64,000 nucleotides of DNA from Ignavibacteria bacterium (GTDB taxonomy: Bacteria; Bacteroidota; Ignavibacteria; Kapaibacteriales; UBA961): positions 248,001 to 312,000 of the forward strand of contig JADJXV010000003.1 in NCBI GenBank assembly GCA_016720145.1. Reading direction: 5' to 3'. Below, piece after piece: positions 1 through 7,480 of this stretch. Within the stretch, counting starts at the first letter, position 1, and every line of letters starts with the position of its first letter. Below the pieces are notes generated by a model that was not told the origin of the DNA, did no database searches, and saw nothing but the letters and a program-made list of their open reading frames with translations. Both the position numbers and the translations under genes were made by a program.

Positions 1-220
1 TGCTGTCGAATGGTATGTACGTTCTGCGCTTTATAAAAAAATGGTCGAGAATTTCCCCATCACTACTAAGCACTTTAGTCGCCAAGTCTTGTTTGGGATT
101 CTCAAGCTGCTCAAATGATGGCAAATTCCCTGATACCACACTCATTGCATAGAGTGCGAAGATCAGCAACCCTCCGAGGAAGATTGATACAAGCGTAAGT
201 ATGAATTTTTTAATTGACAT
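1..220 (-). CDS. Class A penicillin-binding protein (PBP1A-like), N-terminal fragment
   Basis: The frame starts at the ATG at 218-220 and runs off the left edge, so only about 73 residues are visible. They show a short basic start (MSIKKF), one hydrophobic membrane segment (about residues 6-26) and then SGNLPSFEQLENPKQDLATK followed by SSDGEILDHFF. In class A penicillin-binding proteins of this phylum, such an LPS-x-EQLENP-x(3)-LA...DG stretch sits just before the GT51 glycosyltransferase domain. The full protein would be a bifunctional peptidoglycan transglycosylase/transpeptidase anchored in the inner membrane. The catalytic domains are outside the window, so the call rests on the N-terminus alone. 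It follows the OmpA/PD40 lipoprotein gene on the same strand after 18 bases, which suggests shared transcription of two envelope genes. Confidence 0.72.
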   Translation of the reverse strand, partial: MSIKKFILTLVSIFLGGLLIFALYAMSVVSGNLPSFEQLENPKQDLATKVLSSDGEILDHFFIKRRTYIPFDS

Positions 221-238
221 AGAAATTATATAACTATC

Positions 239-2035
239 CTACCGCATAATTTTCTGTAATTCTACTCTTCTCAACCGCTTACGATATACTTCGATATCTT
301 CGTTCTTTCGTGCTGCGAGTGGTTGAGATTCTCCGACGGACTTTGTATCAAGCATTGCTTTGGGTACGCCACGCTTGGTAAGTTCAGTCGCGACGAACTC
401 CACACGACGCTTTCCGAGTGCCATATTATAGGCATCGCTTGCTACATCATCAGTATGCCCGATTAGCATTAACTTTTTAATTTTATCTTTGAATTTGACG
501 AGGTTTTGAGCTAATAAATCGAGAGATTCGGTAAATGTCTGATTAGTTTCGGTGCCATTGCTATCGAGGACGAACTGATAGGGATTGTCGAATACATCTG
601 ATGGAAAGTTAATTCTCAGGTAGAGTTTATCAGGTAGGGAGAAGTTTTGTGTGAATTTAAGGGCAGAGTCATTTGGGTTAAGACGAATTTTATGAGAATC
701 ATAAAACAAATCTTCATTTTGTGCTGATATTTCGAGTTCGGTCATGGTCGGCACATTGACAGAATAATACCCGTTACTATCTGTTTTGGTCTGATCCACA
801 ATAGTCTGACTCGGGAGTTCTTTGACGGTAACATCAGCATTTTCAACCGGTTGTTTGGTCGTAGTATTAATTACTTTCCCATCAATGGTTGCCTTAGAAA
901 TTATCGGTGTATTGACAGTTTCGCTCGTTTGTTGATTTTTAACAGGAGCATCTTTGATATTTTGAGTACTAATTTTATCTTTAACAAACCATAATTTATG
1001 GAGTACATACACATCAAATTTTCCTTTTTGTTGCGGTGATATTTCATTGGGAGGCAGTTGATTAGAAGAATAATAAAGGAGTGTATCTGTGCCTGCAGGA
1101 CTTGACGGAAACAGTTCATCATCTTTTGTATTCAATGGCATACCGTAGTTTTTGGCTTCTGAAAACATCGAAGGTAAGAATGAGGATTCGCGGGTTTCAG
1201 ATTGAATATATTCATTGAATGAATATGAAATGTCCGAAGTAAATATATCGTAACCACCTACCGTTGCATGACCTGCTGAAGAAAAGAGTAATCGTTTGTC
1301 ATCGAGTGTCACAAACGGGGTCAATTCATCACATCGAGAATTGACACGCTCTCCACAATTGACAGGAGATGACCACATACCGTTTTTGTTGATTGAGAAC
1401 CAGATATCTGTTCCGCCGAATCCACCCTCTCTATCAGAAGCAAAGAACATCACTTTTCCATCCGAAGTCAGCGTCGGCTGTGCATCCCAATTTCTGTATC
1501 TGCTTATTGGTTCATTAATTACAGTTGGATCTGTTATTTGTTTTGACTTAAAATCAATCAAATAAATAGATGCATCTCCAGGGAGATTATCTTTCGGTAA
1601 CCCGCTCATAACTGCAGTAGATGAGCGCGATGATACCCCTCCGAATGAACCTGCAATTTGATTGGACAAAATGTTTTCTACGGTAGCAATTTCTGGTGCT
1701 TTGAATCTCACAAGTCGCATAAACTGCATACTGCTGTCATCAGAAAGTGTCTGGACGGCTTCTTTAGTAGAATAAAAAGAGACGCCCCATTCATCTTTGG
1801 GTGAATTGATGAGTACAACTGGTTGAATTTTTAGATAATTACCTGAAATGGTAGGTTTGGTTGAAATAGTGTCAAATGGTATGCCTGACCATGTATCAGG
1901 TTTACAATTTTGAAGGGGTGGTGGACAGTAGAGTTCTTTAGGTTTTGTTGTAATAAACTGCTGAAATTGACACGCAGCAAGACCTATCGTAACCAATATA
2001 AATATAAACAGTTGACGCAGTATTGAAGAGCTCAT
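239..2035 (-). CDS. OmpA-family lipoprotein with PD40 beta-propeller repeats and a CarboxypepD-reg-like domain
   Basis: 598 residues. The N-terminus is a lipoprotein signal (ILVTIGLAAC, lipobox LAAC at about residues 19-22). PD40/WD40-like propeller blades follow, for example LTSDGKVMFFASDREGG...TDIWFS and VTLDDKRLLFSSAGH...YDIFTSD. Residues about 385-460 form a carboxypeptidase-regulatory-like beta-sandwich (ATIDGKVINTTTKQPVENAD...TDSNGYYSV). The last 120 residues are an OmpA/MotB peptidoglycan-binding domain (LMLIGHTDD...LGKRRVEFVATEL). In the family this architecture is an outer-membrane lipoprotein that grips peptidoglycan, and relatives include T9SS-associated PorE-like proteins. Whether this one serves T9SS or general envelope integrity cannot be read from the sequence. 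It lies just upstream of the PBP1A gene on the same strand. Confidence 0.88.
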   Translation of the reverse strand: MSSSILRQLFIFILVTIGLAACQFQQFITTKPKELYCPPPLQNCKPDTWSGIPFDTISTKPTISGNYLKIQPVVLINSPKDEWGVSFYSTKEAVQTLSDDSSMQFMRLVRFKAPEIATVENILSNQIAGSFGGVSSRSSTAVMSGLPKDNLPGDASIYLIDFKSKQITDPTVINEPISRYRNWDAQPTLTSDGKVMFFASDREGGFGGTDIWFSINKNGMWSSPVNCGERVNSRCDELTPFVTLDDKRLLFSSAGHATVGGYDIFTSDISYSFNEYIQSETRESSFLPSMFSEAKNYGMPLNTKDDELFPSSPAGTDTLLYYSSNQLPPNEISPQQKGKFDVYVLHKLWFVKDKISTQNIKDAPVKNQQTSETVNTPIISKATIDGKVINTTTKQPVENADVTVKELPSQTIVDQTKTDSNGYYSVNVPTMTELEISAQNEDLFYDSHKIRLNPNDSALKFTQNFSLPDKLYLRINFPSDVFDNPYQFVLDSNGTETNQTFTESLDLLAQNLVKFKDKIKKLMLIGHTDDVASDAYNMALGKRRVEFVATELTKRGVPKAMLDTKSVGESQPLAARKNEDIEVYRKRLRRVELQKIMR

Positions 2036-2052
2036 AATATCATTATTTCATT

Positions 2053-2658
2053 TTAATCTACCAATTTATTTGGCAAATGTACGGCTTTTTCCAAAAGTGT
2101 CAAATACTGATCCCGCGAAACTTCAATTGCACCCAAGCTTGCAGTGAAATGATTGATGTATTGTGAGTCAAGAAGAGTAAATCCATTCATATTCATTCGT
2201 TCGATGAGTGCCACGAATGCTGCTTTTGAGGCATCATTCATTCGTGAGAACATCGACTCGCCAAAAAATGCTCCACCGATTGCTACTCCGTATAGTCCAC
2301 CGACGAGATCACCATTGCACCATGTCTCGACAGAATGTGCGAATCCTAATCGATGTAACTCCGTGTATGATTTGATAATTTCATCTGATATCCATGTATC
2401 AAATCTCATGCTGCAGGAGTGTATGACTTGATCAAAGGCAGTATCAAACCTAAACTCAAAATGTCCCTTTTTGAGAGTTTGCCGTAATGAACGTGATATT
2501 TTCACTTCGTCCAATGGAATAATTGCTCTTAATTCCGGACAATGCCAATCTATTTCTCCCGAATCTGGATTACCCATTGGGAAAAATCCATTGGTATATC
2601 CGACTAATAAAGTCTCAGGGTTTAATGAATGGGAATATAAATAATCAATAATAGACAT
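2053..2658 (-). CDS. aat: Leucyl/phenylalanyl-tRNA--protein transferase
   Basis: 201 residues, a normal size for Aat. It transfers Leu or Phe from aminoacyl-tRNA to proteins with N-terminal Arg or Lys, marking them for ClpS/ClpAP degradation (N-end rule), in the cytoplasm. Family signatures are continuous: LLVGYTNGFFPMGNPDSGEI...WHCPELRAIIPL near the start, then DTWI, AHSVETW, LVGGLYGVAIGGAFFGESMF and LLDSQYINHF. The ATG at 2656-2658 gives the expected N-terminus. The gene precedes the OmpA-like lipoprotein on the same strand with a gap of 17 bases, so they may be co-transcribed, but no functional link is evident. No frame damage is seen. Confidence 0.96.
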   Translation of the reverse strand: MSIIDYLYSHSLNPETLLVGYTNGFFPMGNPDSGEIDWHCPELRAIIPLDEVKISRSLRQTLKKGHFEFRFDTAFDQVIHSCSMRFDTWISDEIIKSYTELHRLGFAHSVETWCNGDLVGGLYGVAIGGAFFGESMFSRMNDASKAAFVALIERMNMNGFTLLDSQYINHFTASLGAIEVSRDQYLTLLEKAVHLPNKLVD

Positions 2659-2733
2659 TGCTAATTACTTCATAAAATTATACTTGTAATTATTAAATAG
2701 ATTCATTCTTATAATTGTAACCATGTACATTTC

Positions 2734-2770
2734 AAAAAAAGCCCCGAATTCTCGGAATGAGAAACGGGGC
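2734..2770 (-). terminator. Rho-independent terminator after the small exported-protein gene
   Basis: Read on the minus strand, the stem GCCCCG (2765-2770) pairs with CGGGGC (2741-2746). Inner TTCTC/GAGAA pairing extends it, and a run of seven T follows at 2734-2740. It lies 22 bases past the stop of the gene at 2793-3191, and separates that gene from aat. Confidence 0.85.
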
Positions 2771-2792
2771 TATATCTTGAGTTTGAGTTTTC

Positions 2793-3191
2793 TTATTTCT
2801 TCGTATCAGGTTGAGCTGAAGATACAACAGTATCTACAAACTTTTTATACCGTTCAGCATCTGCACCTGTGAGCTTTGCTCGTTGGAGCAGTGCTAATAA
2901 ATTTTGTGCTTGACCTATAGTCAATTCAAGCGTTACCACATCTTCTGCTTTCTTTTTGTCTTTTTGAGCGACTTCAAGTGTAGAAATAAATACTTTTTTC
3001 ACTTCGACAAATGCATCGACCTCACCACCACGAATTTCAATTGTTTCAAGCATTTGTGCCGCAAAAGCTACTTCTGTAATTGGCATTTTAGGCTTAATCG
3101 ATTGAGCTTGCTGAGCACTGGCTATAAAACTTAAACTGAACAACAAGACGAACGCAGATACTACTGCAATTCTAAAATTAAAACGAACCAT
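2793..3191 (-). CDS. Small exported protein of unknown function
   Basis: I chose the ATG at 3189-3191, which is preceded by a GGAG ribosome-binding site about 7 bases away. Upstream in-frame starts would add a non-signal-like extension. The product is 132 residues. It has a clear signal peptide (MVRFNFRIAVVSAFVLLFSL, cleavage near IASA-QQ) and then a lysine-rich, probably helical domain with the segment VVTLELTIGQAQNLLALLQR. I do not recognise the family. The gene is single, between the PorQ-like gene (86 bases upstream) and a strong terminator, so it may be co-transcribed with the PorQ-like gene. A periplasmic role is likely from the signal peptide; nothing more can be said. Confidence 0.75.
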   Translation of the reverse strand: MVRFNFRIAVVSAFVLLFSLSFIASAQQAQSIKPKMPITEVAFAAQMLETIEIRGGEVDAFVEVKKVFISTLEVAQKDKKKAEDVVTLELTIGQAQNLLALLQRAKLTGADAERYKKFVDTVVSSAQPDTKK

Positions 3192-3276
3192 TCTTTGTCT
3201 CCAATAAACTATAAATAAACTATAAATAAATGTGTTAAATGATTTTCTCACCGCGAAAATACAAAAAATATAGAAC

Positions 3277-4218
3277 TTAAAGTTTCAAATTAACACTCAA
3301 TCGATGCAATGTAGCCGGTGATCCAAGCGAAGACACACCGTAATCAACAAGTATATTCTTGGTCTTCACACCAACACCGGCACCAAATCCTGAAAAACCA
3401 CGTTGAGTTTCAAGAGAGACAGATTTACGTACCAAATTATCATAACCAAGCCGTAAATCAATGACTTTACTTATCGTGAGCTCGCCACCGATTGAAAAAT
3501 TTGCAAATCTGTCGAAAAACCCATCCGTCTCATCTGCTAAATGATGGAAAGAAAAATTTAGAAGGAGCGGCAATCCCCGTAAACGATGATTGATTCCTAA
3601 TCGAGCATCTACCGGCAACGACTCGCTTTCTGTACCGTATTTTGAAAGCTGCGCTCCCAAATTTAAAATCGAAAATCCAATATTTACACGTGATTTGGGA
3701 ATCTGATACAACAATCCTACATCCGCTGCCAAAGCAGTCGAGCTGGTTTTTTCTAACCCGGAATAGATAAGCTTTACTGTAGCACCATAGTAAAAATTTG
3801 AATCGAACATATTGGTAATTGTACCGGAAAGTGCTATTTCAGTACCGGAAAAAGTCGTGGTTTTAATTCCATTTTTATCTGCTCCTTGAAATGACCCATT
3901 ACTAGTAAATTGCGCGGAAACAGCATATTTTCCAAGTAATTCGCTATTGGCATTATAGGAGATCAATCCTGAATTAATATCGACAACATGTTTCAAAAAA
4001 GTGGCTGACAATCTGCTGTCCTGCATCGTAGATAATGTAGCAGGATTGATAAATATAGCAGTCGCATCCTCCGGCATCGAGACGAAAGCGCCGCCAAGAG
4101 CAGCAGCACGGGCACTTGAATTCAAAGTAAGAAAATGAAAAGAAGATTGAGCAGATGCTACTCCAACTGTTATAAATATAAAAAGGATAGGTATGATACT
4201 TTTACAATTATTCATCAC
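3277..4218 (-). CDS. porQ: PorV/PorQ-family type IX secretion protein, most like PorQ
   Basis: 313 residues with an N-terminal signal peptide (ILFIFITVGVASAQ). The mature start, SSFHFLTLNSSARAAALGG followed by AFVSMPEDATAIFINPATL, is the hallmark of PorV/PorQ proteins. The rest is beta-strand rich and ends in an aromatic/hydrophobic strand (LHRLSVNLKL), as expected for an outer-membrane barrel related to FadL/OmpP1. In Bacteroidota these proteins belong to the T9SS attachment complex that handles cargo after translocation. PorQ rather than PorV is favoured by the length near 310 and the FxFLxLxSSAR start; this sub-assignment is moderate. It fits the two putative T9SS cargo proteins encoded at 12.5-21.7 kb. 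Confidence 0.85.
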   Translation of the reverse strand: MMNNCKSIIPILFIFITVGVASAQSSFHFLTLNSSARAAALGGAFVSMPEDATAIFINPATLSTMQDSRLSATFLKHVVDINSGLISYNANSELLGKYAVSAQFTSNGSFQGADKNGIKTTTFSGTEIALSGTITNMFDSNFYYGATVKLIYSGLEKTSSTALAADVGLLYQIPKSRVNIGFSILNLGAQLSKYGTESESLPVDARLGINHRLRGLPLLLNFSFHHLADETDGFFDRFANFSIGGELTISKVIDLRLGYDNLVRKSVSLETQRGFSGFGAGVGVKTKNILVDYGVSSLGSPATLHRLSVNLKL

Positions 4219-4248
4219 AGATTCTCCAATAAATCAATAATTATGTAG

Positions 4249-4689
4249 TTACGGTATAGGTACTATTGTAAATAATTCTGCACGCTCAACACACTCAGCA
4301 AAAATTTTTGGTGGTCTGACGGGTCGCATAGTCGTTGCATTCAGAAATGGATGAATGGTGTACCCCTCTGATATTATATCTGCTTCTCTTTTAATCTGAT
4401 AGCTGATACGTATCGTTGCCGAACCTTTTACCAATAAAAACTTTGCTGTTATTTCAAGTAAATCATCATATCTAGCCGGAATTTTATAGAGAATTTAAGC
4501 TTCAGACAAGGGTAATAAATACCCCATTTTTTCTAATTCAATGTATGGTAATCCAATCGATCTTAGAAGTTCAGTCCGTCCTATTTCAAAATATGTCAGA
4601 TAGTTACCATTATAGACCACACCCATTTTATCGGTATCAGCATATCGTACTCTAACTGTTGTTGTATGACTGATTTCTCGATTATCCAT
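4249..4689 (-). pseudogene. YbgC/FadM-type acyl-CoA thioesterase gene with an in-frame stop
   Basis: One continuous frame of 147 codons from the ATG at 4687-4689, interrupted by a single TAA at 4495-4497. The first part has the hot-dog-fold signature VRYADTDKMGVVYNGNYLTYFE, with the expected catalytic Asp and the YxNYxxYFE run, and ends LLPLSEA. After the stop the same frame continues ILYKIPARYDDLLEITAKFL...GSATIRISYQI and on to a normal C-terminus. The length without the stop (about 145 residues) is that of the family, which hydrolyses acyl-CoA thioesters and is often linked to the Tol-Pal region. Only one base would need to differ. Either this is a recent nonsense mutation or a base-call error. 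Confidence 0.85.
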
Positions 4690-4755
4690 ATAGAATATTT
4701 GATAGATTCTTCGGTTTCGTACAGGACATTTTCATCTACATTCAATTCTTACCGG

Positions 4756-5739
4756 TCACATTGAGTTTTTTTCAATAATCGCAAAAAGATCGAGAATACG
4801 TTCGAGCTCTTCAAGTGAATAATAATCAAGCTCAATAGAGCCGGTAGAATTTGTCTTTGTCCTTACTCGTACTTGCGTTGCAAACACATGTCGGAGTCGA
4901 ATTTCTATCTCACCCAACATAGCCGCAACTTCAGAATTGACATAAAGTGGAGATTTTTGCTGTGTACTTGGAATTGATTTGGATTGAATAATCGCCCCAT
5001 TTGAGACTGTCATCCGACCGTTTTCTACATCTTTAATGAGCGATTCTGTTTTCCTCACCGAGAGCTCATTCTTTATAATTTCATCTAATACAGCAAGTTG
5101 CGAAGGTTCATCCGGTAAAGACAGCATCGAGCGTGCATGACCGGGTGAGATATTTTTTTGACGCACAGCATCTTGAATAGATACCGGCAACCGCAGCAAT
5201 CGAAGAAAATTCGTAACGGTTGAACGGTCTTTACCGACTTTATCAGCTACATCTTCTTGTGTTAGACGACATTCTTCAATTAGCCGGTGATAGCCCTGTG
5301 CTACTTCGATTGGATTGAGATTCTCTCGCTGAACATTTTCAATAATTGCAATTTCGAGCATTTCTGCATCAGTATCTATATCAAGTATATACGCGGGAAT
5401 TTTTGTTAAACCTGCTTCCATTGATGCGCGTAAACGCCTTTCACCGGAAATCAATTCATACCCATTACCCATTCTTCTGACCGTAATTGGCTGAATGACA
5501 CCATGTTCTTTTATGGAATTTGCAAGATCTTGAAGTGCTTGTGTGTCAAATGTTTGGCGAGGTTGTAGAGGGTTTGGACGAACTTTTGAAATATCAATAA
5601 ATGCTGTCACTCCAATTGAAGCACCATCATCAGTCGTAAGTGTTTTGTCCGATGAGTTAGATTGCTGTATATTCCCGCCGGGAATAAGTGCACTTAATCC
5701 CTTGCCCAGACCTAATCCTGTTTTATTAACTTTCGACAT
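4756..5739 (-). CDS. parB: Chromosome-partitioning protein ParB
   Basis: 327 residues. ParB is a CTP-dependent clamp that loads at parS and acts with ParA in chromosome segregation. Seen in order: a low-complexity start with GLGKGLSALIPG, the ParB/Srx N-domain with RPNPLQPRQTF, the CTP-binding motif SGERRLRAS, IENVQRENLNPIE, a helix-turn-helix with LTQEDVADKVGKDRSTVTNF, and a C-terminal dimerisation region. The ATG at 5737-5739 lies one base after the parA stop, so the two are probably translationally coupled. I saw no perfect TGTTTCACGTGAAACA-type parS site in the window. The gene is intact although parA beside it carries a frameshift. Confidence 0.96.
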   Translation of the reverse strand: MSKVNKTGLGLGKGLSALIPGGNIQQSNSSDKTLTTDDGASIGVTAFIDISKVRPNPLQPRQTFDTQALQDLANSIKEHGVIQPITVRRMGNGYELISGERRLRASMEAGLTKIPAYILDIDTDAEMLEIAIIENVQRENLNPIEVAQGYHRLIEECRLTQEDVADKVGKDRSTVTNFLRLLRLPVSIQDAVRQKNISPGHARSMLSLPDEPSQLAVLDEIIKNELSVRKTESLIKDVENGRMTVSNGAIIQSKSIPSTQQKSPLYVNSEVAAMLGEIEIRLRHVFATQVRVRTKTNSTGSIELDYYSLEELERILDLFAIIEKNSM

Positions 5740-5740
5740 A

Positions 5741-6519
5741 TTAAGCAGCTATAGTAATATTGTTTTTAACTAAAATTTCCTGTGCCAATTGGAGATAATT
5801 TTGGGCACCCTGACATAAAGCATCGTAAAGAATGACAGGTTTTCCATGGCTTGGTGACTCTGAAAGTCGAACATTTCTCGAAATAATGGTCTTGCAGACC
5901 TTATTTTCAAAATGGCGGCGCACTTCTTCGACGACTTGATTCGAGAGCCGTAAGCGACCGTCAAACATAGTGAGAAGCACACCTTCAATATCTAAAGCTG
6001 GATTTAAATGTCTGCGAACAATAGAAATTGTCGTCAGTAGCTGACCAACCCCTCGAGTGCATAATACTCACATTGCACCGGGATAAGTACTGAATCAGCA
6101 GCGGTTAGGGTATTGAGGGTGAGAAGACCCAGAGAAGGCGGACAGTCTATGATGATAAAGTTGTAAGTATCACGAATTTCTGCAATTGCGTTTTTGAGTA
6201 CCATTTCTCGATTCGTCACATCCACCATTTCGATTTCTGCACCGACAAGATTAATATGGGATGGTATGAGCTCCAAAAATGGCATATCAGTCGCCACGAC
6301 TGCATCTTTAATAGAAAGATTATCAATCATGACTTCATAAATTGTTTTATCAGAAGTACGTGAATCAATGCCCAACCCATTAGTAGCATTCGCTTGAGGG
6401 TCAATATCAATGAGCAATGTTCGCTGTTCGATAGCAGCAAGTGAAGCAGCAAGATTGACCGCTGTTGTCGTCTTACCGACACCGCCTTTTTGATTTGTGA
6501 CCGCAATAACTTTTCCCAT
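5741..6519 (-). CDS. parA: Chromosome-partitioning ATPase ParA/Soj, frame broken by a one-base loss
   Basis: Two frames together give a full ParA of about 259 residues. The N-terminal part starts at the ATG at 6517-6519 (GAGGAAAAC upstream) with MGKVIAVTNQKGGVGKTTT, the deviant Walker A. It continues through the Walker B-like YNFIIIDCPPSLGLLTLN to YYALEGL. There it runs into a TGA after VSY. The expected continuation, GQLLTTISIVRRHLNPALD and then VLLTMFDGRLRLSNQV through to the C-terminus, follows in the next frame. One missing C near 6045-6046 on the plus strand (TTGGTCAG where TTGGGTCAG would fit) restores the whole protein. ParA drives origin segregation with ParB. I regard a sequencing error as likelier than a true mutation. 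Confidence 0.92.
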
Positions 6520-6527
6520 TGTTTTCC

Positions 6528-7085
6528 TCAATTTATAGGCATTCCATAGCGTAGCCAATAATACAAAAATGCTGATAATACTAACGAATGCTGAATTTCA
6601 CCTGACAAAATCATTGTTGGAATTTCTGCTAACGGCACTTCAATTACTCGAATATCCTCATTACCATCAAGTGCTTGCGCGCTAATTTTTTCACAATTAT
6701 GCCATACATAGCAATAGCAAGAATTATTCAAAAATGCCGGATTCGGAAGGGTTTCTCCTAAGAAATGTGCATTTTCCGTTGATGCATATCCTGTTTCTTC
6801 CAAACATTCTCTCATACCTGCAAGAAGTGGATTTTCCCCAATTTCTACTAGTCCTCCGGGTACTTCTAATGTAAGTCTATCAATTCCATGCCGATACTGC
6901 TGTACAAATACTACTGTGTTATTTCGTGTAATCGGAATAATATTAACCCACGAAGCAGTCTCAAGTGTATAAAATTCACCACGTTTGTCAAGGAGAGTTG
7001 GGTGATTTCTCTCGATTTCAAACAAGGTAAATATCTTAAAATCACCAATTTTGGTTATACGTGAGGTCGTCCAATGTTCTATCAT
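6528..7085 (-). CDS. Nudix hydrolase (ADP-ribose pyrophosphatase-like)
   Basis: About 185 residues from the ATG at 7083-7085; a TTG two codons upstream is less likely. The Nudix box is complete: G-LVEIG-E-NPLLAGM-RECLEETGY, matching GX5EX7REUXEEXGU. The preceding strands (VFVQQYRHGIDRLTLEVPGG) and the trailing FLGETLPNPAFLNN resemble the NudF/ADP-ribose pyrophosphatase group, which hydrolyses ADP-ribose and other nucleoside diphosphate-X substrates in the cytoplasm. The exact substrate is not certain. The gene ends 8 bases before the parA start and is on the same strand, so it probably heads the parAB transcript. Confidence 0.9.
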   Translation of the reverse strand: MIEHWTTSRITKIGDFKIFTLFEIERNHPTLLDKRGEFYTLETASWVNIIPITRNNTVVFVQQYRHGIDRLTLEVPGGLVEIGENPLLAGMRECLEETGYASTENAHFLGETLPNPAFLNNSCYCYVWHNCEKISAQALDGNEDIRVIEVPLAEIPTMILSGEIQHSLVLSAFLYYWLRYGMPIN

Positions 7086-7148
7086 ATCCAATTACTGTTA
7101 TTATGTAATAACATGAAATACGTTGACTTGCAATATTAACAATTGTAA

Positions 7149-7451
7149 TTATATGTTCCCTGCTTGTATAGGTGCAGCTTGAACAGCTATCATTTCCATA
7201 TAGGCGACAAACTCGGGTAACTGCTTATGTGAACCATCACAAAATGGTTTTTTTGAGCTGCCTTTACACGCACACCATGAATATTTTCGAGCTTCGGTGA
7301 TAACGACTTCGACCGGTTCGAATGATGTTCCAATATGAGAATCATCACAAAACGGTTGATTCTTTGATAACCCACAAGCACACCATTGATATGTGCCGGG
7401 TTGCATTTCGATGGGAATTGATTTAAAACCAGCTTGATGAGGTTCGGTCAT
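7149..7451 (-). CDS. CDGSH-type iron-sulfur protein with two CDGSH motifs
   Basis: 100 residues containing two tandem zf-CDGSH motifs: CACGLSKNQPFCDDSH and CACKGSSKKPFCDGSH. Each keeps the three Cys and one His that ligate a [2Fe-2S] cluster in the mitoNEET family. The double-motif layout is that of the small MiNT-type bacterial proteins. The role of bacterial members is unsettled (electron transfer or Fe-S/redox buffering), so none is assigned. The ATG is at 7449-7451. It lies between argS and the Nudix gene, all on the minus strand with short gaps (29 and 63 bases). Confidence 0.92.
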   Translation of the reverse strand: MTEPHQAGFKSIPIEMQPGTYQWCACGLSKNQPFCDDSHIGTSFEPVEVVITEARKYSWCACKGSSKKPFCDGSHKQLPEFVAYMEMIAVQAAPIQAGNI

Positions 7452-7480
7452 TTAGAGTACTTTCTATATAATAAAAACAG

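Noticed and set aside
6041..6050. Programmed frameshift in parA
   Set aside because: No slippery heptamer or downstream structure is evident, and other genes show similar indels without a shared signal.
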